The position numbers were made by a program, and so were the translations under genes. Below are positions 12,093-22,603 of a stretch of 64,000 nucleotides of DNA, in pieces. Below the pieces are notes generated by a model. That model was given only the letters and a program-made list of their open reading frames with translations. It was not told the DNA's origin and did no database searches. The DNA comes from Spizellomyces punctatus DAOM BR117 (Eukaryota; Chytridiomycota; Chytridiomycetes; Spizellomycetales; Spizellomycetaceae), in NCBI RefSeq assembly GCF_000182565.1, contig NW_015971539.1, positions 1,545,219 to 1,609,218 of the forward strand, given 5' to 3'. Positions within the stretch are counted from its first letter, which is position 1. Each line of letters starts with the position of its first letter.

Positions 12093-12769
12093 TTCATCGC
12101 ACATAATACGGACATTGCTGGTGTGCAGTATATTTGTAATTAGGGATGTATATTTATATCAGATATATTTAAGCAGAGTACAGGCTTCGTTGGGCAGGCA
12201 ATCCTTTGTGCATGCTTTTAATAAACTTGCAGGCATCTGTGAAATGAAATATTTCAAATTTCAACCGTCAACGGAATTGTCTGCAGCACCTCCAATAACC
12301 ACGATAATTTGAAGCATCTGTTTGGTTGCATTATTCGTTGACAGCTGCCGAATACCAATCATTCATCTTGGCAGCGTTTACTTGGCCGTACATGCGATCG
12401 CGGGTTCAGTCGCCGGCAAACAGCCGCGGCGGTTGCCCAACGACCGTCGCCTTAACCGTGCTTACGGAAGCGGTGTGACGTCACTTTCATCTTATCAGCG
12501 ATGGTTGATATGGCAACAAGAACAAGCAAGAGGCACGTGATACATGGTGTGGGCACGCGGACAAGGCGGACCTGCTGGGAGCTGCCTCTCCGCCTTGCTT
12601 GCGCCTTTGACCATCACGAAAACGGCCGTTGGTTCCCCTTCGCACTCCATCTTGTCGTTGTATCTCAGGGTTGAGGACGTAGGCGAATACCACCTGAACC
12701 AAGTTGAAGTGCCCGAGCGACTCTGTTTGCGCGCATTTATCCAAGCGGCGAACCCGAACTGTCGACGAC
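12093..12769. other. Intergenic upstream of the dehydrogenase kinase
   Basis: About 680 bp with no recognisable gene. It contains a half-matching X-box at 12504-12517. An additional upstream exon of the kinase carrying a mitochondrial presequence could lie here, but I could not place one. Confidence 0.4.
12504..12517. promoter_or_regulatory. Partial RFX X-box-like site
   Basis: GTTGATATGGCAAC has one perfect half-site (GGCAAC) and one with two mismatches. It lies about 250 bp upstream of the dehydrogenase kinase start. Confidence 0.3.
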
Positions 12770-14406
12770 ATGGTCGTGAAGTTCTCTCCAGGACTACTGG
12801 AGCAGGTGAAGAAGCTCGCAACACATCCGCAAACCCCCGTCTCCCTCAAGCAGTTTGTAGAATTTGGTAGGTTTCAAACTGGACTGATAGATGCCTCTGG
12901 GCGGTTCCAGCTCACATGCAGATCATTGTGCTTGAGGCCAAGAACACGTTGAACGCGTTGAAAGCTAACGATTTTGAGCTTCGCTTTTGAAGGGCACCGA
13001 CCATCACCATTAACCATCCTGCGTGGCAATCAGTTTGTTCAAAATGAGCTCCCAGTTCGCTTGGCTCACCGTGTTGTGGAACTCGAGAATCTGCCACATG
13101 GGCTGTCGGATATGCCCAGTATCAAGCGCGTGAAGGACTGGTACACGCAGAGCTTTGAAGATCTTATGAATCTTCCTGGACCGGAATCCTACGGTGTACC
13201 AATGAAAGCTTTGCAACAAGCTACTGACGACTCGGGTACAGGACGGAAAGGTATGTTGACACAATGGGCGCAAGCGGCGAAGATGCGGCTAACCTGTAAT
13301 GTTTACAGGCCTAAAGTAAGCCAATTAAAATGGTCGCACCGTGGATATTAGCACGCTCGGCTGACGAATACGTTTCTGCTAGATACTTCAATCCTGGGAA
13401 CAATGGTAACAATGGTAATGACATACAGGAGCTCGATGCGTGGAATGCAGATTTCATCAAATGCATAGAGAGGATCAAAAGACGTCACGATCCCACCGTA
13501 ACAACTGTTGGTAAGTATGCTCCGCTGTGGATGAGCCCTGCACGTGGTATTTACATACCCATCCAGCACAAGGAGTTTTGGAACTGAAACAACATTGGCA
13601 ACGATCGAATTCCCCTTTGCTGAAGAACACATCCGGCTCGCCCCTACCTCTTCCCACTGCAATCCAATCCTTTCTTGACCGCTTCTACATGTCGCGTATT
13701 GGAATTCGAATGCTGATTGGACAAACGGTCGCCCTTCACAAATCTTCGATTGATCCTCGCCTCACTCGTGATGACTATGTGGGCATCATATGCACAAAAA
13801 CCAATCTGGGTCAGGTGGCAAAGGAAGCTGCTCAGGACGCACGAACCATTTGTCAGGACTACTACGGCGTATGGGGTGGGCCAGAAATCAAACTTCTTGG
13901 GAATCAGGACGTCGAGTTTATGTATGTGCCATCGCACTTGCATCACATGCTATTCGAGCTGTTGAAGAACTCGCTAAGAGCCGTGGTCGAGCGATACGGT
14001 GTAGATTGCGATGAGTGGCCAGAGATAAAACTGGTGGTGGCAGAGGGCAAAGAAGACATAACCATAAAGATCAGTGATGAGGGCGGAGGCATCCCTAGGA
14101 GTGGAATGCCCTTGATCTGGACATATATGTACACAACAGCCGAGAACCCTTTGCTGGAAGAAGGGTACGACCGCAGTGATTTTAGAGCACCAATGGCGGG
14201 GTAAGTAGTCGCGACAACCAGTCATTTACGACATAATCTTTTGACATGACGATATTTGAAATAGTTACGGGTATGGGTTACCTATAACGCGTTTGTATGC
14301 GCGATATTTTGGAGGTGACCTACGTCTGATCAGTATGGAAGGATATGGAACAGATGCATATTTGCATCTTTCCAGATTAAGTGATAGCGAGGAACCGCTA
14401 CCTTGA
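12770..14406 (+). CDS. Mitochondrial pyruvate/branched-chain 2-oxoacid dehydrogenase kinase
   Basis: Histidine-kinase-like (GHKL) protein serine kinase of the mitochondrial matrix that phosphorylates and switches off the E1 subunit of PDH or BCKDH. The N-terminal regulatory bundle opens [10 protein letters not shown] and continues through ARYFNP and a [16 protein letters not shown] block. The ATP-binding motifs are all present: N-box [13 protein letters not shown]1 DEGGGIPR, the TTAENPL lid and G2 [18 protein letters not shown]. The chosen start gives [12 protein letters not shown] with little presequence, so a 5' exon may be missing. A small Asn/Gly insert (NNGNNGN) follows ARYFNPG. PDK versus BCKDK cannot be settled from sequence alone. 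Confidence 0.9.
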
Positions 14407-14522
14407 TTGTCATCATCCTTTTATGAACTGCATTAAAGCGATTGAACGGGGAATCTAGATCGAATGCTTTAAAAAGAATGTAAATATGAAATACATATGT
14501 CCTTGAACAGGGCAACCAGCGT

Positions 14523-15835
14523 TCAGCTTCCATAGAGTCTGAACAGCTTGCTGACACCCTCGTAAACCCCAAACGTCACACATGTGCCCGGAAGAACGCG
14601 GATGATATTGATGCCCATTCCCTTGTAGAAACCGCGAATACCCTCACGACTAGAACACTAGTGAGGAACAATCTGATTCACGGAAAGAATGTGCAAACGT
14701 AAATGCATACCTGTATATTATCTTGATGGTTCCCAAAACTCCTTTATAAACGACATTTTGGTGTCCTATCTGGTACTGCAGACGAGAGCGCAACACTTGG
14801 TATGGATATGTGCATACTGTGGCAAACACCTTGGATGTGGCTGCCATGACCAAGTACTCGCCCGTGTCCTGATGGCGCTTACTTCAGACTTTTCCGGGTG
14901 TCATGAGGCACATGTATGCATGAACATACCAGCTTATTTATGTCTTTCCCCGGCATGGCCTCCTGTCTCCATTTCTTCATCTCTTCATAGGCCATGAACT
15001 GGAGAGCACCGTGCGACACTCCAAAGAATGCCGGGACCATGCCTTTGTACAGCCCTCGAAGTCCTTCCTCGTTCCATAGACGTTTCAAGCCATCTAGGCA
15101 ACTTTGGAATGAGCACCATAAAGCAAGCAATTGATAGCTGACAATCTATAATGTACGTACCCGGAACGCCTTTGTAGGCACCTGCGTCTGATGCCCGTGT
15201 GGCGCACATTCGGGTTTTGATAACCCAAAAAGGATTTGAGCAGACTGCAGTCAATGCACCTGTTCATGGAGTGAAGGCATACATGAGCGATCGATGTGCT
15301 TTGATGTATGATGTGCATCATATATGAGGTATTCAAACCTGCCTCAGCGGACGCAAGGAGGTGCTGCCCGGGTCCAAGTTGCTGGGCGGGGGTATCGCGC
15401 ATCCAGTCTTTTATGATGGAATACCTTCAGCATACCAAAGAGTGAACATCAATCCCGCACAGTAGGCGGTAAGAGGCATTGAGTACTTACCACCAGAAAT
15501 ACATTCCCCATGACACTGTCGCTCCAGCCAAATTAGGAGTCACACCACGATACAGCCCACGAACCCCACCTTCGTCTCTCCATATACGGCGAAATGCATC
15601 GAGGCTGGACAGACGGCGTGTTGAAGCATCGACTGATAACAAATAAGATGTTGTCAGTGTGACGGAACACTAGTCGACTGGATACAACGGACAACACACT
15701 TTGAAATCGGGTCTTCACCAAGTCCAAAGGGTGAAGCAGGACCGTAGAAGCAGCTCCCGCGGTGAACCCTGCTAGGGCTTGATCTGTTGCGACGCTTCCT
15801 GTGAACGTCTTTGGTTGTTGATATGCCATTTGCAT
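14523..15835 (-). CDS. Mitochondrial carrier, folate/FAD type (SLC25A32/FLX1-like)
   Basis: Inner-membrane solute carrier with three repeats. Their signature motifs are [13 protein letters not shown] (repeat 1, about 15740), [10 protein letters not shown] (repeat 2, about 15220) and [11 protein letters not shown] (repeat 3, about 14800). The phrase [19 protein letters not shown] and the NPxWVxKTR form of repeat 2 point to the SLC25A32/FLX1 subgroup, which moves FAD or folates. The C terminus reads [20 protein letters not shown]. The first exon starts [13 protein letters not shown]. Five or six short introns interrupt it. It converges on the dehydrogenase kinase. Confidence 0.88.
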
Positions 15836-15892
15836 CTGGCGGACGGGAGGATTTTTGATGCCAGCGGTCTTCGAGATCCACTGTTGACATGG

Positions 15893-15906
15893 CTACGCGA
15901 TGCCTC
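15893..15906. promoter_or_regulatory. Degenerate RFX X-box-like site
   Basis: GTTGACATGGCTAC has one mismatch in each half against the RFX consensus. It lies 58 bp upstream of the carrier start and 136 bp upstream of the GON7-like start. Confidence 0.3.
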
Positions 15907-16041
15907 GTAGCTAAGCACCTTCCCTCCTCCACACCAACGAGAGCTTTCAACTTTGTTCAAATCTGCCTCCAAACAGATTGCCGGAGGGGACACACTCACT
16001 GCTAGTCCAGTGGCTCCAAGCAAGTTTCACTATCGATCAGG

Positions 16042-16374
16042 ATGGCGGCACCTACTTCGATCTCAAGGCTAACCGCACAGTACACATGCGAAACTTCCTC
16101 CCAAGCTCAACCAATAACCATCTACTCAATAGACCTTTCGACTCCCTCCACGACGAGTATTACTGAACAGATGAAGGTGCTGAGCGCTTCTCTATTGGAT
16201 ATGCAGAACCAAACCAACTCTTTCCTAACGGAAGAGATGCGAAAGTTGGAAGGGAAGGATGTAGTAGAGGACAATGATAATGGAGAGAATGAGGAAGAGG
16301 ATAGTGGAGATGACAGTGCCGAGGATACAAGACATGAGAGTTTGAATGGAGGCGAGAAACGGAGAAAACTTTAA
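16042..16374 (+). CDS. Small acidic protein, probable GON7-type KEOPS subunit
   Basis: A single exon of 110 codons. The middle has the pattern typical of GON7: a helix LSASLLDMQNQTNSFLTEEM, close to the L-x2-Q-x5-N-x-FLT-x2-M signature of fungal Gon7. It is followed by a very acidic disordered tail and a basic end (GGEKRRKL). GON7 is the fifth subunit of the KEOPS/EKC complex, which makes t6A on tRNA. The length fits (yeast about 123, human about 100). Because the family is short and divergent, this stays a probable call. Confidence 0.55.
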   Translation: MAAPTSISRLTAQYTCETSSQAQPITIYSIDLSTPSTTSITEQMKVLSASLLDMQNQTNSFLTEEMRKLEGKDVVEDNDNGENEEEDSGDDSAEDTRHESLNGGEKRRKL

Positions 16375-16572
16375 TGGTCATCAATAATCATACTGATAAC
16401 AAAAGCTGTTGCCGCTTTGAAAATAGGGCTTTGGACACTTTCATCTTCCACTGGATTCTTATCTTTCAAACGCTGGAAGGACATGCATGCTGGAAGCGAG
16501 CTCATACTAGCGCAATAACTACCGTCTGGTCCCAAAGACTTCGACGGGCGAAGTGGTGCAGATCGTTGATTC

Positions 16573-16586
16573 GTTTTCATGGCAAC
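16573..16586. promoter_or_regulatory. Partial RFX X-box-like site
   Basis: GTTTTCATGGCAAC has one perfect half-site (GGCAAC). It lies 90 bp upstream of the COG8 start. Confidence 0.3.
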
Positions 16587-16675
16587 AGTGAGTCATGCGA
16601 GCAGAACGCGGCGTTGATCGCGCGGCACTTCTGCTGTCGTCCTTCCACCACCCGATCTTCCCCATCCCCGCAAGC

Positions 16676-18988
16676 ATGGAGCGCATCCTGACGAGAAACC
16701 ATGCTATCAATGCACATACATCCACAGTCTCATATGGACACGATCTTCTTGTTACATTGCTGGAAGAGACGGCGACGGAAACAGCCCGCCTCCTCCAAGC
16801 TCCACCAACACCCTCAACGCCCACACCACAAACCCCACAGCAAGAGCATGCACAAGTTCCCCGAAGACCCTCGTCAATGCTTCTATCACGTAAACCGTCT
16901 ACGTTTGCGGCGAAACCAGAAACCCTTCCTGCGCATCCTACGCGCAAGGTGTCCCAGGCTCTATTGGAAGACCAACACGTGACATCGATAGAACGAGGAC
17001 CAGCACCTGCTGCTGGTACGGAGATAGTAACCAAAGAACTCTTTGCTGACGCAGAATACCAATCCTATCTTGACTATCTAACCTCTTGCTCATTGGAGTC
17101 ACTTAAAAATGAGCCCGTGTCATTGACGAAGGAGGCTACCCGATTACAACAACAACTAGCGGATCTCGCCTACACTGAATACCGATCATTCTTGCGCGCG
17201 AATGAGTGCACGAGAGCATTCCGCGACACGTTTGAAGCGTTGGAAAGTCGACTAGACTCACTCACGAGCTTGCTGCCGGATCTTGAGAGAGAGTGCACTT
17301 CCTTCGCCTCCTCGTCAGCTGCTGACGTGTTGAAACAAAGACGACGCGAACATTTGGTTCTTAACCAACACTCGAAATTGGTGGAGATTCTCGAAATACC
17401 TCAGCTCATGGATACATTGATTCGAAACGGATACTATGAAGAAGCAATGGATTTGCATACTCATGTACAACGACTGCTGCTTCGATTTCCGCATTTCGAG
17501 CTCTTGAAGTCCGTGGCCGATGACCTTGATGAGGCAATCAAAGTCATGTTGGCACAGCTCGTAAACCTTTTCGCGGGCGATGTGAAATTGCCGTTGTGTA
17601 TCCGTGTTGTGGGCTATCTACGACGCATGGAGGCCTTACCTGAGCCCGAATTAAGGTTGACATTTTTGCAACAACGAGATAAATTTTTTCGAAAGCGCAT
17701 TGAAGAAGGTTGCGGGAAGGAACCGAGTGGTACTGGTGCAGGCAAGGATCATCTCGACTACCTAAAGAAATACATCGATGTTTGGACGTGTCGAGAGTGT
17801 TTTTTCGATATCGTTGCCCAATATCGAGGGATATTTTCCGATTCCCTAAACACGCAGACAAGTCACGCAACCACTGAAGCACATCAGGGGAAGTCAACTT
17901 CCGCACTCCTCTACGACGCCACGGCCCATCCAACACTCACGCAGTCCATTCTCACTTCATACGTCACATACCGCATCGAACACCTATGCACCACATTGAA
18001 AACTCATCTACCGCATGTTACGGACGCAAGTCAGGTCGCCAGCTTGTCAACACAAACCATGTATTTCGGGATGAGTCTTGGGTGGGTGGGAATTGATTTA
18101 CGTGGATTAGTTGGACCGCTATTTGAAGAAACGGTTGCGGGGATTGTTGAGAAAATCATTGGGGAAAGTGTACGAGATTTTGTTGGGTGGGTGAAGGAAA
18201 ATTCTGCTGTCAGCATAGGAGCAGAATTAGGGACACCTACCGGGCGTACCACGACAGCAAAGGATCCGTTCTTGACGGGCATCTACGTCAAACACTCTAC
18301 CATTCCGAATGCAGAATGGACAACCCCACGAACTGGTGGCGGCCCTCAACCCATACGAGTCATACCGGCACCCACACCGCTATTGGCCCACCCACCTCTT
18401 GCACACCTTCTCAACGCCTTTTTCACCGCCTATAATAACCTACGCGCTCTCCCTGCACCATCTCTCCGGACCCGAATGGAATCGTATGTCCAGGAAAAAT
18501 TGATCCTCTGTGCGGAGACCTTGGACGAGGGAATCGCGTCTGGATGGGATGGTTGGTCCGAAGACGGCAGGAAGATTGCAAAATTAGCTGCTGCTGCATG
18601 GATAGATATGTTAGTGCCAAACGTGATGGATGGTCTACAAATGGTGTTTGGTGGGCAGAAAGCTGAAGGTGCTAGTCAGCTAGAAAAGATTGTGGGGCCA
18701 TTGAAGAAGTGGTTGGTGGATTCCAGCGGTCAACAGGACAATGCAGAGTCACAAACTGTACTCGCAGCAAATGACGAGGCCGTCCCTGTAGGACAGAACG
18801 GCGGACTCGCCAAAAGTGAGAATCAGAAAGACAGCGATGGTGACGACTTGCATCCCTTGGAAGCGAAACCGGATGAGGATGAACGGGATACAAACCTAGG
18901 TGACCAGGAGAGGGTGACACCGGCTGCTGTGAAAGTTACTGTCGCTGCACATCCTTTAGAAGGACCCGATGCATCGGGCAATGGCTGA
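16676..18988 (+). CDS. COG8: Conserved oligomeric Golgi complex subunit 8
   Basis: Component of lobe B of the COG tethering complex, which retrieves Golgi enzymes by intra-Golgi vesicle transport. It is one uninterrupted frame of 770 codons, unusual in this intron-rich window. The conserved Dor1/COG8 core reads YLDYLTSCSLESL, then YRSFLRANECTRAFRDTF, then a helical run through LVLNQHSKLVEILEIPQLMD and YYEEAMDLHTHV. The C-terminal 90 residues are acidic and disordered. Met at 16676 (MERILTRNHAINAH) is preferred over an in-frame Met 27 codons upstream because it starts the more conserved part. Confidence 0.92.
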   Translation: MERILTRNHAINAHTSTVSYGHDLLVTLLEETATETARLLQAPPTPSTPTPQTPQQEHAQVPRRPSSMLLSRKPSTFAAKPETLPAHPTRKVSQALLEDQHVTSIERGPAPAAGTEIVTKELFADAEYQSYLDYLTSCSLESLKNEPVSLTKEATRLQQQLADLAYTEYRSFLRANECTRAFRDTFEALESRLDSLTSLLPDLERECTSFASSSAADVLKQRRREHLVLNQHSKLVEILEIPQLMDTLIRNGYYEEAMDLHTHVQRLLLRFPHFELLKSVADDLDEAIKVMLAQLVNLFAGDVKLPLCIRVVGYLRRMEALPEPELRLTFLQQRDKFFRKRIEEGCGKEPSGTGAGKDHLDYLKKYIDVWTCRECFFDIVAQYRGIFSDSLNTQTSHATTEAHQGKSTSALLYDATAHPTLTQSILTSYVTYRIEHLCTTLKTHLPHVTDASQVASLSTQTMYFGMSLGWVGIDLRGLVGPLFEETVAGIVEKIIGESVRDFVGWVKENSAVSIGAELGTPTGRTTTAKDPFLTGIYVKHSTIPNAEWTTPRTGGGPQPIRVIPAPTPLLAHPPLAHLLNAFFTAYNNLRALPAPSLRTRMESYVQEKLILCAETLDEGIASGWDGWSEDGRKIAKLAAAAWIDMLVPNVMDGLQMVFGGQKAEGASQLEKIVGPLKKWLVDSSGQQDNAESQTVLAANDEAVPVGQNGGLAKSENQKDSDGDDLHPLEAKPDEDERDTNLGDQERVTPAAVKVTVAAHPLEGPDASGNG

Positions 18989-19324
18989 TTTAATAACAAT
19001 AATAATTATCAGAGCCTCTACCGTAGTTTCCTTTGGCTGTCTTCATGTTTAGGTCGAGTTGGGACGGGATTTCAGTTCGTCACGAGCTGATCGTTAGATT
19101 TTGAAATTAGTCGGCATTTCTCTCCAGAATGCCAGCCATCATTCATGGCACAGGTGGTCGATGAAGGTGGACTGCGGCCATTACCAAAGCGAAAGTGAGG
19201 CCATTGTTTGACATCCAAACGGTCAGAGGATACGACCATCAATGAGCGTCACAACCCAGACCCAATATTATATTCTGATCATCCTTTCAGCACATCCAGT
19301 AGAATCACTAAAATCGGCGCACGC
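18989..19324. other. Convergent 3' region
   Basis: About 335 bp between the COG8 and CLF1 stop codons. No gene is seen. Confidence 0.5.
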
Positions 19325-21945
19325 TCACCGCCCACTGTCTGGGCTACGTCTCTCACTTTCGATGCCATCCATTTCATTCGTATCTTGTTTCGAAACATCG
19401 TCGTCGTCACCTTCCCATCGCCCACGCTTTGCTGCCCGACCATTTTCTTCTTGATCATCTTCGTTGTCGTCACCATCGTCGTCTTCCTCTTCCTCCTCGC
19501 TCTCCTCCTCGCTTTCTTCGTCTCCATTTCGTTTTTGCATTTGTGCCATCCGCTGTTTCCATTGATGTGCAACAGCCAATAGCTTGAAGTTTGGTCGTTC
19601 AGTTTCGTCATCAGGGAAGATGTAATCGTAGTACTCCTCCCAGCCGCTCTCCTCCCCTGTAACTTCGTCCACAACCTTTCGGCGCTTCTTGACCGCCCGC
19701 GGCATTTTATCCTGGACCTTCGCAAGACCCTCTGCATCCCCATGAGTACGTTCAAAGTCCCGCCATGCTTCAAGGAGAACCACTCGTTCCTCCTTGCCTC
19801 CTTCTCCCCGCTTTTGAAGCGTTGTGTACGCCCGATTGAAGATCTTTCTTGCAGCGTCGACCCGCGCACCATCTTCACCATTGTCCAGAGCCGTGTATTC
19901 AAAGTTGGCAAAGCTCACCCAGACCTGTACCAGATGCACGTTACATGATGTACAAAAAATTCCAATTACTACCATGGGTGCATACCTTTACATGCTCAGT
20001 CCTCTGTAGCAGTCGTTCGTAAAGAGCTCTTCCCTTTTTCCACTCCGCTTCTTCAACCTCAAAGTCAATATATCCTTTCCACAACACCTCTGGCATATCG
20101 AGTAATGGTTGCTCAACGGCGATTTCAAAGATTCCTCTGCTCCTCTCTACATCACCGAGCATTTTTTCCAACTCTGCGTACTTGATCCAGGCATAGCAGT
20201 TACTGGCGTTCCATTGGAGATACTTTTCGTAAAGACTTCTCACGCGGTCGAATTCTCTAAGCTGAATTTCAAGTTCGATGTAGCCTTTGAAGAGCTTCTC
20301 CTTCGGACAAAGGCCGATAGCAGTACCAAGGGTCCGTCGTGCTGCGGTAAGGTCAAGGCGTCGAATGAGGAAGTGTGCATACTGTAGCCACACTTTGGCA
20401 AAGGTGAAATTTTTGTGCGGAACTATTTTTATACATTGCTGATACACATCCTTCGTGCGGTCGTAATCCTGCAATTGACAAGGTGTCAGCATAACGGTCT
20501 TGTCGATGATGTAAGCGAGTTTGGACCAACCTTCGCCACCATTTCCTCCCATACGGCGTAAAAGATCCACAAATATATGTAACGCCGCCAGAATCTCTTC
20601 TCGGCAATTGGCGGAACTTGAGCGATCGCTCGCTCGTACACATTTCGCACTTTGGCTTGATCACCTGCAGACTCTTCCAGCCGTACATAGTCGAACCAGA
20701 TGTCATAGTTTTTCGGATTTGCGGCTAGTTCCTGGAGGGCGGCTGTCAGCGCACAATAATTCACCTTTAATAATGCCTACGATCAAAATACCTCTTCATA
20801 TTTGACCCGCCGCTTTCCTATGATGACATCTTCAATACCCTCCTTCCCACCGTGTTGCTTTTCAAATTGGGTATACATGTTGTAGAGGTTTTCTGTTTGG
20901 CCTTTAGGAAGCTTATCTAGAGCGTACTTGTAAATTACACGGGCTCGCTCAATTTCTTTCTGTCTCGTCTCGAATTTGGCAAACGAGACGTAAACGTTTT
21001 GGTCAATAAATTCTTCGCCAAGCATTTCAAGACACTTTTCGTATATCTCGCGGGCACTGTCTGCATGTTCAGATGTTATTTTTCCCATTCTCACCTGATC
21101 AAGAATTCTGCATAATAGTTTACCTTGTTTCCCTATCGATTCCTCGAATTTGGCCCATTTGATCCAGTTTTTCGGCTGAGGATGTATTCCAACAAATCGT
21201 CTGAAGATGTCTCTTGCCCGGTCAAGTTCCCGATATCGCTTTTCCATTTTAACATAAGCCATCCACGCTTCCTCTGCCGGTTCCCATTTCATCCATCGTT
21301 CAAATACTTGTCGAGCACCGGCCACGTTTCCCAACAACTCCTCCATGTAGACATATTTGTACCAAAACGTATCCACACGAGGGAGGACTGACACAGCTCG
21401 ATCAAAAATATTCCGTGCTCGATTTACATTCTTGTGCTTCATTTCCATCTCAGCATATCGTAACCAAAGCACCTGATTTCGATGGTCTACATCGAGTGCC
21501 CGCTCGTATATAGACCGAGCCCTACGCATGAGAAACCAATATAAGTAAGAATATTCCTTTATAAAAACAAGACACATGGTCTTTTATTCTGCAGACGATA
21601 ACACACCTATCCATTTCCTTTACGGACTCTTCCCAAGCAGCATATTTCAGCCAGGCTGCCATGCCATGTTTATTGCGCCTAACTTTATCCTCAAACTCTT
21701 TTCGCTTTCGCAGCCGATATTCATCGAGTTCCTCTCCATCCGCAATCTTCTGTTTGGGAACGGTAGCACCGGCTTCTTGACGCTCCTTGGACTCACGTAG
21801 AATCTGCTCCGCTGTGATTTGCACAGGGGCGGGATTCTTGTTCTTGACCTGTGATCCAAGTAAAAGCTGAGTAAAAATACCCAACTTACAAAGATGTGCT
21901 ACTTCCTCGCCTGCGCACCTTTGCAGGTCTTGGTTGCCTGTCCAT
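19325..21945 (-). CDS. CLF1: Pre-mRNA splicing factor CLF1/SYF3 (Crooked neck), HAT-repeat protein
   Basis: Scaffold of the NineTeen/Prp19-associated complex in the spliceosome. The first short exon MDRQPRPAK (start 21945) splices to [20 protein letters not shown], the family N terminus. Then come more than a dozen half-a-TPR repeats, for example [38 protein letters not shown] and [19 protein letters not shown]. The C terminus includes [13 protein letters not shown] followed by a Glu/Asp-rich tail. The frame stops at 19325-19327. There are several 50-90 nt introns. Confidence 0.94.
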
Positions 21946-22603
21946 GCTGAGTGGTTGGAGATGGAGATTCGATGGGAATACCTTACTAGATTCCGCCTAG
22001 CAAAAACCGAGCGAGAGAAGACAGAGACTCAATCTTATAGAGCGCTAGTACGACTAGCTTCAGTTCACGACTGCCTCGTAAATCTCAAATTGTGATGGAA
22101 GACGAGATCAGCTCCGTGCAACTCGTTGCATTTGCTCGTCACGTTGCCATGACAATGATGGCACAGTCAACACAGGGCAGCTATGTTCAAACGCCGATCG
22201 CTTTATTCCTTGGTCCCCCCAAAAGGCCTGATGCAACGATCGTGATAAAGTAGGCCATGCGGAATCTATAAGGCTGCTCCATTCAACTTGTGCTGTGGAG
22301 GATCTGCACCTTGGAGCGGCGCGTGTTCGCAAGGCCCAGGAAGCATGTAGCGATTCTGCCCAGCAAACAGAGGGTTGATTGCTAGATGACCAAAGACACT
22401 GGAAAGTCGTCTGAAATCTGAATTCCTTTGTCGGTCGATGCAGCGTTCTGTTGGTGGGTTCGGAACGTCAAACCCGTTTGGCATATCCGATCGGTAACGT
22501 AATCAATTACCCCATCGGCTTGGAGCTGTGCCACTACCTTGCAAGTTTCTCGTTGTGTTTTCCCGACCGTTGCGGTCGTCTCCCTGGATGAAGCCAAGCG
22601 TTC
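21946..22603. other. Divergent intergenic region with X-box-like site
   Basis: About 660 bp between the CLF1 and DCAF4-like starts. GTTGCCATGACAAT at 22143-22156 has one perfect RFX half-site, about 200 bp upstream of CLF1. No gene is recognised. An upstream exon of the WD40 gene cannot be excluded. Confidence 0.4.

Noticed and set aside
19279-19911. Arg/Lys-rich 210-codon frame overlapping the end of CLF1
   Set aside because: Alternative frame of the acidic CLF1 tail; the CLF1 frame continues from conserved HAT repeats.
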